NCBI GenBank assembly: GCA_029962745.1
Contig: CM057156.1
Coordinates: 31,663,853-31,727,852 of the forward strand
Source: Echinometra lucunter
Taxonomy: Eukaryota; Echinodermata; Echinoidea; Camarodonta; Echinometridae
DNA length: 64,000 nt
Direction: 5' to 3'
Shown: positions 12,195 through 24,478 of the stretch, piece by piece
Position numbering within the stretch: the first letter of the stretch is position 1
How the letters are laid out: each line of letters begins with the position of its first letter
Position numbers and translations under genes: made by a program
Notes under the pieces: generated by a model
Seen by the model: the letters and a program-made list of their open reading frames with translations, nothing else
Databases searched by the model: none
Told to the model about the DNA's origin: nothing

Positions 12195-12915
12195 GCATAA
12201 TCGTAGTGCACCCTATCACCCGTCAACCAGTGGTCTCGCAGAACGGTCATGCAGTACGTAGCCTGCAATCTGTGAAGAGGGGCTCCGCAAGATCTCGTCA
12301 CGAAGTCTGCAGTCTCGTTTACCGCCATTCTTACCCACTTATCGCTCTACACCCCACGCGACGACTGGAGTAGCGCCCGCTGAGCTCCTCATGAATCGGA
12401 ACCCTTCTCGATGCGGTCTAGCCAGACATGAAAGAAAAGGTTGATGAAAAGGTTGAGACACAAAATAACCGGAATCGCTGATCGCCTAGCTGCCCGACAG
12501 TTCACAACAGGTGATCTAATACCCGCGAAAAAATTCGCATCAGGAGATGCCTGGTTACCGGGCCGTCTTCGGTACGAAACAGGTCCCGTGTCATACGAAG
12601 TCGAAGTCGTAGTCGGTAAAAACCTCGTCCGATGGAAAAGACGTGTTAACCATCTACGACATCGCCCGGAGGGGTTTCCACCCAGTACCGACTCGTTGAA
12701 TCAATCAACATAGTGATTTCTTTTCAGGGGTGGAAGGAAACGATATCGACCACGAGAATGACAAGCACGAAAACGATGATGACGGAAACGAAAACGATAA
12801 TGATGAAGGAATCCAAAACGACGATGATGGAAACCATGAGGATATTGGAAACAACAACAACAGCAAATCGATCCGAAAGAAATCCTCAGAGAGAGTAGGA
12901 AAAAAAAGTAAATAA
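12195..12915 (+). mobile_element. decayed Gypsy-type LTR retrotransposon, integrase C-terminal part
   Basis: At about 12203-12255 the + strand reads SAPYHPSTSGLAER, the conserved catalytic-core end of Gypsy integrases. Shifted frames then give a helix region with TTGVAPAELLMNRNP at about 12365-12410. An open stretch 12441-12713 carries RQFTTGDLI, SGDAWLPGRL, TGPVSYEVEV and VNHLRHRP, the C-terminal DNA-binding domain of such integrases. A tail rich in Asp/Glu/Asn codons follows to 12915. Frameshifts and stops show it is dead. No LTR could be matched on either side. GC content is higher than in the surroundings. Confidence 0.75.
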
Positions 12916-13793
12916 GATATACCGGACTGAACATTGTGAACTCTTTAATTCTGTTTATAATTGACCACAATTATCAGCAGCAGTTACATGTTGTTGTTTT
13001 CTTTTAAATTGGAAATTTAATTTTTTTTTAAATGTTTAAAACTGCAAAATATCTATACAAAGAAGTAAACGTTTTTATTCTCGGTCTTACACTGTAAAAT
13101 TATTAAAGTACATATCGAATTCATATCTCATTTTGGGTGACGGTAAAAAATAATTTCCATACTGAGGGGCTTAAGGGGGCGGGGAGGGATGTCATGTATT
13201 GTGCCAAGACTAATATTGTAAACTGTCACATGTGTCTTTGCTCTCTTAGAATAACTTTCTATACATAATATCTACTGTGTTTGATTTTCTATAGGTATTT
13301 TACTTTAGGATACACAAATTTCAGTAGATTTCTCTAGATCGTTTAGAAATGGAAGTCTACTCTTTCGAGAGTCGCATGACCATCACTTCCTTTCTGGAGT
13401 AGAATCCGGGGGGGGGGGGGGTTCTCTCAAGGGATGCCCAAATCATTGTCACAAATTTGAAGAATTTACTCCTTTTTTTGTTCTTCTTCTTCAATGAACT
13501 ATTAAAAAACATTGTTATTTCTGCAGATTTATGACCATGATTTGCACATCCTTTGAGCGATCCATGGTGAAAGAAAACAGTAGCATGAATGGCCTGCCAT
13601 GATTAAGTTTAATTTTAGTCATTCTTAGTCTTTGTGAAACAGCCCCCTGCTCTATGAACTAGTGGTTTCTGAGAGTTTATTCCACTACTACTACACATCG
13701 TGGATTTCTTTCTTTCTCAAACGAAGTGACCCTAAAATAACTCATGAAAAGAGGGTGTTTTCGTCCTGTATTGAGAAAGTAAAGTTTACTCAC

Positions 13794-14138
13794 ATGCTGC
13801 AGGTAGATAAAAGTGCCACCACACTTGGTCTGTTCACGGTAACCCATCAGCCCATCGATTAAAAAGCATAGCGCCATGACAAAATCAGATGCCATGAGGT
13901 TTGCCACAAAGTAGTTGGTGGTGTTGTGAAAAGACTTCTCCTTGGCGATGACCACCATGACGATGGCGGTGAAGACGGCAGTGACGACGGTGATAGAGAC
14001 CTCGAGACGCTTGTACCATAAGATAAGGTCTTGGATAGTCTTAAAGCCGGGATACCAACCACCGCCGCCGGAGGGGACCTCGGTGCTAAAATTGAAAAAT
14101 GTGTCATCATTATCGGCCATGAAAAATGAAGTATTCAT
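13794..14138 (-). CDS. rhodopsin-type (class A) GPCR, first coding exon (partial gene)
   Basis: The exon runs from ATG at 14138 (MNTSFFMADNDD) to a donor CAT|GTGAGT, with GT at 13793-13792, phase 0; it gives about 115 residues. The N-terminus is short and has Asn-x-Ser/Thr sites (NTS, NFS). TM1 follows (ITVVTAVFTAIVMVVIA), then a cytoplasmic loop KEKSFHNTTN, then TM2 FVANLMASDFVMALCFLID with the conserved Asp of the LxxxD motif, and the start of the first extracellular loop with a Cys (TKCGG). This is the layout of class A receptors, but the usual Gly-Asn pair of TM1 is replaced by Thr-Ala. In-frame codons above 14138 contain no ATG. Downstream exons (TM3-TM7) were not found between 13790 and the left edge. 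A broken paralogue lies 8 kb further along the same strand. It resembles lineage-expanded receptors of echinoderms; the ligand is unknown. Confidence 0.65.
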
Positions 14139-14201
14139 CCTGTTGGGTCGGGTATGAAAGGCGATAAGCCACAAAGGATCTCTGATGGCTCGATATTTAA
14201 G

Positions 14202-14208
14202 CTTTATA
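14202..14208 (-). promoter_or_regulatory. possible TATA box of the intact GPCR exon
   Basis: TATAAAG on the - strand, 64-70 nt before the ATG at 14138. In the frameshifted copy the aligned position (about 6131-6139) reads GATATAC. Spacing and comparison support it; no other core-promoter element was checked. Confidence 0.35.
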
Positions 14209-14853
14209 AGCAAGGCTGTTTGTTCACTTGTTTTGCTTGCTTTGTTTCGCTTAATATCCCGATTGCATATTAACAGAATGCGTGAATGATTTGAGCTGGC
14301 CGAGTGTGTGTTCGTATTTTCCTCTCACTTCCTTCTTGATATGCATACATCAAACATCACTGACATCGTGAGACATGTACAACCATCGATCACACCCATA
14401 TAACATCGAGAAGACGTGCATCAGAGCTATAAACACCACCCCACCCCACCCCATCCCGCAAAAAAAAATCCAATTAGCTGAGATTTCGGTTATCTGTCAG
14501 TTTGGAGTGGGTTCGGCGATGTGAATTCATTATTTATCCATTTATTCTCTAATATTCAAACGGAGTGGCCTGATCAGTTTAAAAACACAGAACAAAAGAT
14601 AACAAATGATGTTGCATAGTTTTTTTTAAAAGATATATTTCGGGGATAATGGTAAGATACAAAACACTTTAAAACTAAGCTAGTCTTCCTCAGGACTACG
14701 TTTACTAGTACATGCATATAGTTTTTGTTGGAAACGGAATAAATTGAACTGAAGTGAATTGAATTGAATGGTTACAATTAAAAAGAGTTGGGGAAACGTT
14801 TAGTAAGAAATCAAAAACAGGTCGGTTGTATTAACAGTGCATTAATCTTATTT

Positions 14854-15020
14854 ATTCATGCATGCATTCATTCATTCATTCCTCCATTTATTAATTTATT
14901 TATTTTCTTATTTACTTCTTATTCATTTATTTGTCCACTCATTCATTCATTCATTCATTCATTCATTCATTCATTCATTCATTCATCCATCCATCCGTCA
15001 TGTCTATTCATTCATTTAAT
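14854..15020. repeat. (CATT)n microsatellite
   Basis: Imperfect, then perfect CATT repeats (best at about 14937-14990). Next to it, near 14745-14770 and 15040-15060, are GAATT-rich tails that may be old retroelement 3' ends. Confidence 0.85.
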
Positions 15021-17454
15021 TTACTGGCAAGGAACTTTAGCAAAGAATTGAATTGAACAGTTAGATCAGAAGTGGTTTTGTACAGCCCATTGATTTACTG
15101 TGAGTGATTCCTCAGCAATAAAAGGCTCTGAAATGTGGAACAGCGTGGAATAAAGAATAAGTTGATGTGAGGAGGAGGAGGAGAAAAAAAGAAATCCGAA
15201 ATGTGCTCCGGCAACAGTTTCTCATGGATTTATGCAGTCCTGATCAGGCGTAGCGTTTGATCCACGGGTGAAATCGGAAATTTGGAATGAGTAGAAAATT
15301 GAGAGGAAGAGAAAGAAAGAGAGAGAGAGAGAAAAAAAATTTAAATAAAAAAAACAACAGCGACAAAATGATAACCTCTGGAAAAAAGTATCATCAACAT
15401 AGTGCATGGCGCTCATGGAATAGGGGGGGGGGAGGGGAGAAAGAGATGGAGAAGAGAGGGTAGAGAGAGAGAGAGGAGAGCAGTATGAAAAGAGATACAG
15501 GTTCAGAGAGGGGGGCTCATAGGACATAGATAAATCAAGAGAGAGAGAGAGGGGGGGGGTGTTGGGAAGAGGAAATAGACATGCATGGGGTAAGGACTAG
15601 TGGGAGACGCGGTAAATCTGACGTGTTTTTCCGTGTCTTTCACATCAATAAATTTCATTAAAATTCAGAAGCGTGCTTGAGTGATTACAAAGTACAAATA
15701 CTTTTTTCCGCGTATGCACGAGGGAGATGAGCTCCGTCAAAACAAAAACAAACAAAAAAAATCTTTGAAAGCATAAGGAAGGACAACATTAGAAAGATTT
15801 AAGACCGTGATAATAACTGTAAGCTTCTCGGATCAAACGGGAGAAGCTGATTGATACTACGTCAAGCCGGGATGAAGGTAGTAGCCCAATCCAAAATCCA
15901 AAATGCCCGGAATTTCCAATTTAAAGAGTTTCGTTTCAAAGAAGAGTGGAAAAAATCTTTATGGGAAAGAATTAGGAAAGATGTTTGTTAATGCGAGGAT
16001 CAATTGAAGAATGCAGTGTTATGAATTCATCAAAAGAACAAGCAAGTAAATCTGAGAAAACATTGATCAAACTGAAGAACAGTGAATTGCTAAGAAAAAT
16101 AGAATTATGAAAGTCACATTGAAGTTGAAGAACAGCATTTAAAAAAAAATCATAATGAAGGGAATGAAGAGATGTGGTTAGCTAGGAGTATAGCTGATGG
16201 AGAAAACAAAAGCCGAACTTGCAAAAGGACAGTTGACCTTTGATCCTATAAAAGACGGAACACTGAGGGGGTAGGACAGATTGTGACTCTACTACCTGTG
16301 TTACTGTACTACTGTAGGCGTATCTCTATTCTTGTTCCCGTGTTCTGAGATGGTTTCCATATTCTCCTCGTAATCTTCTTTGTTTCAGATGGCATCCCAT
16401 CCAAACTTTCATCCTCGGATTTCAGTCATGTTAACTTCTTACTATCCTCCTCAAGCTCATCATTGAGTTTTGCCTTTCCATTATAATGAATGAATGTAAT
16501 TGAAATTATACGAAGCGAAACGTACAATTCTTGGTTTTCCAACTGTGCTAAAAATATTTCAAGTAATGGTCTCGTACACTGCATACACATAAACTCATAA
16601 ACAATTTGACTAATTAAATTATCTTTTCATTTTATTCAGGTGTTATCAACTATAAAGACAATAATAAAGAAGAAAGCAAGTAACCAGTAATGACGATTTT
16701 GATGATGGCAGTGCTGATGATAATAATGATTATAATGATTATGATAATAATGAAATTCTATGACCAAACATGATAATAATTATAATAATGACGATGGTAA
16801 TAATACAAATAATGATAATAGTAATAATAATGATATTAATAATAATAAGAAGAAAAATATCACAACAGCAACAGTAATCATAACATTTATAATGATAACA
16901 ATAATGATCGAATTTCATGATAATACTGAAAGAGCTCTATATAGTGTACTTTTTGTGTGCCATACCTCCAAATTCCCCAGTGCAATTGTAGATTTGGCCA
17001 GTATATGGCCCAGGGGAGCAGGGGTCTGTTTTCGTAGCTCTTGGGACTCAAACCAAAGGCAACGGTTATGGCACTGCAAGGGATCACTTCTTGTGGAATT
17101 GATCGGGAGTAGGCGTCTCATGATAATTCCGTTCCTTTGCCATATCTTCACGTCAGACCGTCTTAAAAGAGAATGAATGAAACCCTGTATGGGTGTAGAG
17201 GTAGAGAGAAGCCAGTTTTAAAAAAAAATCATCACAAACGGTTACGAAATGAGAAATTTATGGAAGTTTGAAAAGTCTCAATTTACTTTCTACGGCGATC
17301 CTCAAATTGGTAATGCTGCTTCAAAATGGCAGGTTTAGAAGGACAACTCCCAATATGTTTTGTACACAAAATTTCATATTTTCTCAATTTTCTCTGACGA
17401 TGCAGCTTGTCTCTTATAGATCAAGATATGTCATAGGAAAATGTACAACATAAT
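15021..17454. other. no gene seen; GA-rich and TAA-rich low complexity
   Basis: Contains G/A tracts at about 15300-15560 and an imperfect AAT/GAT-rich stretch at about 16690-16880. A GC-richer 200-bp patch at 16950-17150 has open frames on both strands but no recognisable domain. Confidence 0.5.
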
Positions 17455-17565
17455 AATTTTGATTTGCGCATATCCCATAAAGATTATGATTTTTCTTGAT
17501 TTTCTCATTTTTCTTTTTCCCTTTTGCGGTTTTTTTTGTTGCGCCCCCTCCAAGTGCCGCCCATA
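17455..17565. repeat. dispersed C-rich repeat, truncated copy
   Basis: Matches 17836-17945 in direct orientation: TTATGATTTTTCTT-like, then TTTGCG, a T run, GCGCCCCC and AAGTGCCGCCCA. It stops at GCCGCCCA, where the second copy continues. Confidence 0.55.
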
Positions 17566-17835
17566 TTAGATGTTAGATTCTTTTAAATGACTAACCTTCG
17601 CAAATGCTGTATTAGGCCACACTGCATGGGGGAGCAGTATTTAGCAAGATGAAACTTACATGACAGCAAGCAAAACAATGACAATTGCATAATTATTTTT
17701 AAAATTCTGAAGCCCTTTTAAAAAGCTTATTTAAGAACTATTATAGGTTCTGAGAGGAATTGATCATGTTAGGGAGCAAAGCGAGTTTGCACTTTAAATT
17801 CTCAAAAACTCTATTTCTGATGCATTAACCCTGGG

Positions 17836-17988
17836 AATGGGAGGGGCGCAAAATCCTCTAAATTATGATGTTTCTTTATTTTCTTTTTTCCCTCTCTTTT
17901 GCGTTTTTGCGCCCCCCCCCCCTCAAAGTGCCGCCCAGGGCCCTTGCTTCCCCCCCCCCCCCCGCCCCCTCTATTAAATACGCCACTG
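17836..17988. repeat. dispersed C-rich repeat ending TACGCCACTG
   Basis: Direct relative of 17455-17565. It carries two long C runs and ends in TACGCCACTG, the inverse of the CACTGGCGTA ends seen elsewhere in the window. The left end was not found. Confidence 0.55.
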
Positions 17989-18831
17989 TCTGGTAGCATT
18001 GAGAACCTTTGTTTCTGAAGATAAAACAAACCTGTGAATAGTGAGGGTAGAGAGGCGACTTGTACATGTAGGCCTCACTTTTTCTTCTTAAGAATCAATT
18101 TTCTCTTGTTGATATTCATTCAACCAATGTACACAAAACGTGTGCGTCTGATCTATATGAAAAGATCTTTATGAATAGACTCCATAGCTTACATAATAAA
18201 CCTATTATAGAAATGCATATTCACTCAAGCCGTTCATTATTACCTGGGCGAATCGCTTGGCTGAAACGAAAGGGATCAAATTTTCATTTCTTGCAGATAA
18301 TTCCTCATAGAGCCGACATAGGTAAGTGGCTTTATTTCCACATATCGTTTGTTTGTTATCATTTAAATCCGATTCTTCAATTTAGGTCATGTATTAGTTT
18401 TGCGTACTTTTGGCTGTCATTCTAAGCATGGTATAGTATTAACATGTTTATGATCACGTTACTTCCATTACAGTTTAAAACCTTGTCTTCTCCATTCATT
18501 CTGTACAAAACCAGCGTGATCCTGAATGTCATTATCATTTTTTTTTTCTTTGTTTGCTTTGCTAAATGTGTTCGAAAGAAATGAGTGAATAAGAAATGCA
18601 TGTACATTCGCCACTTATAATCGCCACGTTATTTACAGGTGACAGTCTCCCCTTTATAAAATAAAGAAGAAAAAAAAAGAAATGAAAAATAAAAGAAAGA
18701 TAGGCCTACTTTGCTCTTGCCTCGAACTAAATTTCTTAGGCGAAATTTGAAGCTTGGATTCCAACCAAAACTGTTAGGCAGTTTTTATTTTCTTCGTTTG
18801 GGGTGGGAGGAAGAGGGAGAGGATTCTTGTT

Positions 18832-18832
18832 T

Positions 18833-18877
<45 letters not shown>
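18832..18877. repeat. (GTT)n microsatellite
   Basis: About 14 uninterrupted TTG units. Confidence 0.95.
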
Positions 18878-18878
<1 letters not shown>

Positions 18879-19165
18879 GGTTTATAGGCGCTTGTTCGTT
18901 CAGATATGAATATTTGAATGACATTAGGTCATAGGCCCAAGGATAATCTCTTCCGGCATGTCCTGAGGCACTTTCATTCGACGAATATGTTGTAAGTTTA
19001 TACATGTTTATATATCAGTCATCTTAATGATGTCAAGTTTGTCCATCATTACTGTAGGCCTGTATGTCATGTGATTAATACACAGCAAAAGAATATAAAG
19101 TTGGTGAATTGTTATATTATTACTCAGCATGACATTTAGTTTAATTCAGCTAGTAATATCAGTAG

Positions 19166-19470
19166 TGTTGGCGTAAATCACGGGGGACGGGAGTATATCC
19201 TCCCCCTCACATTTTAGAGGAGGGGGATGGTGTGTACAAAATATATAACCCCACTTTTCAAAAAAGAAATGATCTTCTAATCACTTAGTTGTTGACAGTT
19301 TTTACAAATTAATCTATAACAAAGGAAAATTAAAATTTCTATTCGAAATGCTATTAAAAACCAAAGACAGGATTGCAGAGTATGTGGGTGGGTGAAAGCG
19401 TGTGTGTTTTGTCAACAATTTGTGTTTGTAGGTGGGTGAAGGTGTGTGCGTTTTATCAACAATTTACGTG
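19166..19470. mobile_element. hAT-like MITE, copy B, right end damaged
   Basis: Starts TGTTGGCGTAAATCA and continues with the same order as copies A and C (GGGGGA, ATATCC, CCCCTCAC, GAGGGGGATGG, GTGTGTACAAA, CCCCAC, AAGAAATGAT). The interior near 19335-19370 matches the ATTTGAAAT..TAAAAACCA unit. A clean right end is not visible; 19455-19470 (AATTTACGTGG) may be its remnant. Confidence 0.65.
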
Positions 19471-19920
19471 GATCATAGAACAGTAAAGAATGGTTCATGC
19501 TTTTATATGGAGTAATAAATACAAAGGAACATCTGATGAAGTTTGGGTTTGTTAACGACAATTAGGCATATTGTTCATTCTGCCCCCCCCCCCAAAAAAA
19601 TATTATTGAACACTTTGGTTTTGTTGAATTCAGAGAAATGGAATGGGGGATAAATATATTCATTCATGGGACTACCTGGTAATTCGAATAGAATTAAGTG
19701 CGTGAATTTTCTTATCCTGTTTAGTGAATGATTTACAAATCAAGGGCTCAAGGCCATGTAGGCCTACCTTCCAGTGTGAAAATACAAAAGCGGAATTCAT
19801 AGAGGAAGAAAAAAAACCTGGTAATGAACAGATGAAGGTTGGCAAGTTGCATTTACACCTACAAAAATAGGAAGAACTGAAAGTGCATAAGGATGTGAAT
19901 GTAAAAGGATATGATGTGTC

Positions 19921-20050
19921 CATGGGCGTTAATCGGTGGGGGACAGGGGGACACGTCGTCCCCCCACGATTTTTGGGGTGGGGGACATCATATCTAATGT
20001 GTCCCCTCTCCCCCCCCCCCCCCCATGTTTTGTCAGAAAAGAAGGGGGAC
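19921..20050. repeat. GGGCGTTAATC / GGGGACA family copy
   Basis: Begins GGGCGTTAATCGGTGGGGGA, has GGTGGGGGACATCATAT, then GTGTCCCC and a 16-C run. Same family as 10116-10580 and 33288-33375. Confidence 0.6.
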
Positions 20051-20399
20051 CACCGGGGACAGTGATTTTGTATACCTTGTCAAGGAGATCGAGAGTTAGA
20101 TTCCCATTGAAAATTAACAATGCCAAAAAACTGTCATGTACTAAACTTTTCAGTGCATGTTCATTTTTGGACGACAGGGCCAAGTGCAGTGCATTGAGAC
20201 GGGATTGACCATTACAGCATTGGCATAATGCATGCATGGCCATAGAGAGCTTAGCTATATAGAGCGAGCGGGGGTTTGGCCGCGCGTGCTCACCCCTCTA
20301 TGCTGTTCCTGTTCCTGTGCTGTACTGTACGACGGCGTACACGCGCGCACCCACTGGCCTGAGTCAGGCATGCATGACTGGAGTGCAGTAGTTGAAAGC

Positions 20400-20460
20400 A
20401 CTGGCGTAGCTAAGGGGGGGGGGGGGCACAAGGGGGCCATGCCCCCCTGTTGATCGGCGA
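20400..20460. repeat. CACTGGCGTAGC-type element end
   Basis: CACTGGCGTAGCTAAGG followed by a G run, then GGGGCCATGCCCCCC. It resembles the terminus of an hAT-like element; the other end was not found. Confidence 0.45.
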
Positions 20461-22148
20461 GCAAAAGAAAAAAATACAGCCAAACTGTAATTGTTTATAG
20501 GTAAATTATTATCATAATTACTTTCTTGATAAAAATAGGTACTTGAAAGGAAAGAATGATAATGGTAGCAACTTCCCCAGAAGTAATCAAAATTGTTGAT
20601 AAACTATTAATACTTGTAATGCTAATAAATAGACAGTAAATGAACCGGTCACCAATGAAACTATACAGTATGAAAGAGCATAACTAGAGAGACAGAGAGA
20701 GAGAGAGAGACAGATCGAGGGGGGGGGGGGTTATAGCAATATAATGAGGTATAACTTTTAAAGTAACTGGAAAGATGACAAACTATTGTGTCCCCCCCCC
20801 CCCCCCCATGCTCACGTTCGGATCGACCCCCATGGATGTGTCTGGTGTCGTGCGCCATTGAATGGAGGAGGCACTGTTATATATCAGTGTATGTTGTTAT
20901 ATAGTGTGGTGCGAACTTGTGAGTGTGAATGTGAATGTCTGCGGTGGGGGGGGGGGGTATTTTGGGAAGAAAAAAAAGAAGATTGCCCTATTTTAAAGGA
21001 TCACTCATACTGCATTCAATTTGGGGAGCGGGGGTCGTGTTAAGGTTTGAGATTAAGCTATGTATTTTTTTCATAAAAGTGATTTTGATTTCATTCCATT
21101 TTTCTTCTTTGCTCATTGATTTGAGAATATATATTCAATTTATCAAATTATGTTATGAAAACGAAATGAAGATTCGTATTTATATAGAATTGTATACATT
21201 GGTTTTATGTGGGCGATTCCATGATTAGTAACGTTACATTTGAGCAAATTTTCATACCTTTTGATACAGCTAAATAAATATGCATTTCATTTCAAGTCCT
21301 AATCTTGAAACAACATATTCTCTCACCCAAGGTCTACAATACATAAAACAAATTAAAAGCAACTGGACAATGCCGGAGCTGTGATGAGAAAATCTTTCCT
21401 TACTGTGTTGTACCTCGAACTTAGAGCCGTATCAGCTTTATGAGTGCTGAATTCTTCAATATCTAGATCACTGATGATAAATATTTCCAAAACATACAGG
21501 TGAGGAAAGCATGCCATGCACTTTTTTGTTTTGTTTTAAGAGATATTTTATTTCCTTCCTCTCATACAGCAATACATAAAATTATCAAATTAAATCATGT
21601 AAAAAGAGATCAGAGTACAAGACATATTCATGAACAGTTAATCATATACATTTAGATTCATCAATTGATAAAAAAAAACTTAATTACATCAACTCAAAGA
21701 TCATAGAAAAATCTCAAATTATACATGATTATACAATATCCTTTTTTCTCCAAATAAAACAGCTTAAAACAACAAAAAAAGAGGAAGGTACATTTTACTG
21801 TTTGTTTTCTTACTCTCTCTCTCTCTCTCTCTCTTTCACTGTGGATCACTCTTTCTTCACCACCGTTCATGGTCTCCTGACACACCAGCCACACATAGGA
21901 AACACATCCCAGACCGATAACAAACAGAAAAACAATATATTGCATTACCTCAAATGGCCAATTGAGCTTGCGACGGAGGCATTATTTTTTTTTGGGGGGG
22001 GGGGGAGGGGGGGGGGGAGAATACTGCTTCCCATTTGGTTCATACAACCCTCCCATTCGGAAAATAAATAAATGAATAAATAAAGTAAAATAAGCTGACA
22101 GAACCAAGTAAAACAAAGGAAAACAAATTACATCAAAGCGAACAAAGT

Positions 22149-22191
<43 letters not shown>

Positions 22192-22323
22192 AAAAACAGA
22201 CACAAAAATCATTTAGTCTCGATTTTTGGCAATTGCTTTAATATTTCCATGATATCATGAGAGTGCACGCCCATTAGCTCCAGTCATGAAGCCCTCTGTT
22301 TATTGTACGGACATACGCCACTT
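20461..22323. other. no gene seen; homopolymers and microsatellites
   Basis: Holds G or C runs near 20719, 20792, 20945 and 22000, a (GA)n patch at 20690-20710, a (CT)n patch at 21815-21834 and a (AC)n tract at 22150-22187. No exon is supported. Confidence 0.6.
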
Positions 22324-22746
22324 AAGCCCACCGCACACTATACGATCCGTCTGCGATCCGATTTCGAAAAAAATTGTTATACCTTTTGGTATGAACATTC
22401 AAACATGTAAAATCTTAATGATCAAAGTTCCGAATAGTCGTATGAATACTAAAATCGAAATTCCGGGCTATTGCGAGCCTCCCTGTAGGAATAAAAGCGA
22501 ACTCAGTTTCGAATCGTAGTGACGTCACAGCAGTCTTGCGATCTGCTACGATTTGAAGCCGATTTGGCCTTTACGCTAACTAAAAAAAGGCTTGCAGTTA
22601 GCTACAATTTCGATTTTAGTATTCCTATCATTATCCCGAACTTCAAATAAGATAATTTTACTTGTTTAAACTTTCATTTTTAATACAACATGCCATTTAT
22701 TCGAAAATCAGGTCGCATTCGGATCGTATAGTGTGCGCCGGGCTTT
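22324..22746. mobile_element. long-TIR MITE, about 423 bp
   Basis: Left end AAGCCCACCGCACACTATAC, right end GTATAGTGTGCGCCGGGCTT; the inverted arms go on with GATCCG and weaker complementarity inward (GATCCGATTTCG against CAGGTCGCATTC). Flanks read TTA on the left and TTA/TA on the right. Non-coding. Confidence 0.75.
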
Positions 22747-23102
22747 ATTCTGATGTTTATCAATAATTACAGCCCTGAGCTGGATCCATTTTCATCTTGA
22801 ATGTAAATGATTGCATTGCTAATTTGAGCTTTTACACACACACAGTAATGACCTTGGTGATACTGTATAATTATTATGTTAGACCGACAAGAGCAAATTG
22901 AAGCTGTACTTTTCGGACCTTTGAACTTGCTGTTTAAGGAAAGCCGCAAATATATCCAGAGAAGTATGTGAGGGATTTTTTTTTATTGATAATAGGGGAC
23001 TGTTCCAATACCATGACAGAGAATTGAAAAATCTGTACAATAGAAACGCTACTTCAAAGGAAAAATAGTATAACAACCCCATTACCATACAGTGCATATA
23101 AA

Positions 23103-24478
23103 AAAAAAGTACACACTTTGAAAATATTCTCCAAAATTATAATTTCAGAATATCAATATGATATTTCCTTATGCAATTATGGGTGATGTTCTGTTCTATC
23201 TCATGACACTATGAGTACTGACAATGTTTAACGCTTGAGTGAGTACTGGATACTTTTGTAAAATTCGCAAAAACTGCATGTTTTGCGCAAAAATGCCTCA
23301 ATCTTGGATTCGACCAAAGTGAGGAGCAGGCAGTAACTGCATGTTCTCTGCTAAGTATCATTAATAATTGATTTGAACAATTATTATTCAATTCTTCGCC
23401 CTGGCATTTCACACCAACAGTGATGATGTATCAGGAAATTCTTAAAGGGTAGGGGCAGGATGCTCCCAAGGCAATTTAGGGTTAAATGTATCTGGACTCC
23501 TGCGTTCTTGTACAAGCATAATGGACAAAACAAGGTGCAGTGATATTTTTTCCTGGGCCTTCAAGGAAAGCTATTCCAGCTTTACCCAATGGCTGGATCG
23601 CCACTGCCCGAATCTTCTCCCACAAACACCATTACCATTGCAGGTGGTGTCTTTCTATCATAAGTCATCTGCACCAATATACATTTTTGCTTGAGGCGTG
23701 TTGGAAAGATTGAATGCAATAACAGGAGAACACTCACATTTATTATGTTCTTCTTCAAATTTCTTATTCCTAGTAAGTGTTACAAGACCCCATAACAACT
23801 TCTTGTATGAGGAATAAGAATGTAAAAGAGATTGATGTAATTTTTTATTAAAATGATTACAAATAATGTTTTAACATTTTCTTCAATCAAACATGTACAT
23901 GCGGAAGATAATTATCATCATGCAGTGCAGTGCATCCTTTCGACAGTGACGCCCTAGAAAGTAGCATACTCTCAACTGGTTCTAACGGACGGGGCAAAGA
24001 CAGAAAAAAAAAAAAGATTTTTCAAAACCAGCATTTTTTTCTCTCTCCATTCTTGAAATTGAAACATTTTTGGTCCATCTTCCTGCAATGCATTGCAATT
24101 TGCATTCTTTTGACATGCTCCAATCAAAAATGGAATTGTGTACAGAAAGACATAATCTGCAAATTTTGTTTCAGTGGGACGTGCCACTAGGTATAGGATT
24201 AAGGATTAAAATTATTGTTCAGATCTATGGTTCAATTGCTGATACTGAACAGAGAACATGCAGTTACTGCCTGATAGGCACTTTGATCAAATTCAAGATT
24301 GAGGCATTTTTGCGCAAACGGACTTTTGCGAGTTTTACGAAGGTGGCCAGTACTCACTCAAGCGTAAAATAGTGTCATCCGATAGAACAGACCCTAACCC
24401 ACAATTGCATAAGAAAAAATCATATCGAAATTGTGAAATTATGATTTGGGAGGATACTTTGAAAGTGTGTACTTTTTT
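23103..24478. mobile_element. DNA element with about 270-bp terminal inverted repeats
   Basis: The arms 23103-23383 and 24212-24478 are inverted relatives: AAAAAAGTACACACTTTGAA at the left tip and its inverse at the right tip. Shared interior words include GCGCAAAAATGCCTCAATCTT and CAGTAACTGCATGTTCTCTG. The 830-bp middle has no recognisable transposase. Such long arms suit a foldback-type or long-TIR non-autonomous DNA transposon. Confidence 0.75.

Noticed and set aside
12713..12915. Separate small gene coding an acidic, Asn-rich protein
   Set aside because: It directly follows the Gypsy integrase remains and has no splice or start context of its own.
16760..17176. 138-residue open frame
   Set aside because: The first third is microsatellite-derived Asn/Asp; the rest matches no family I can recognise, and open frames exist on the opposite strand too.
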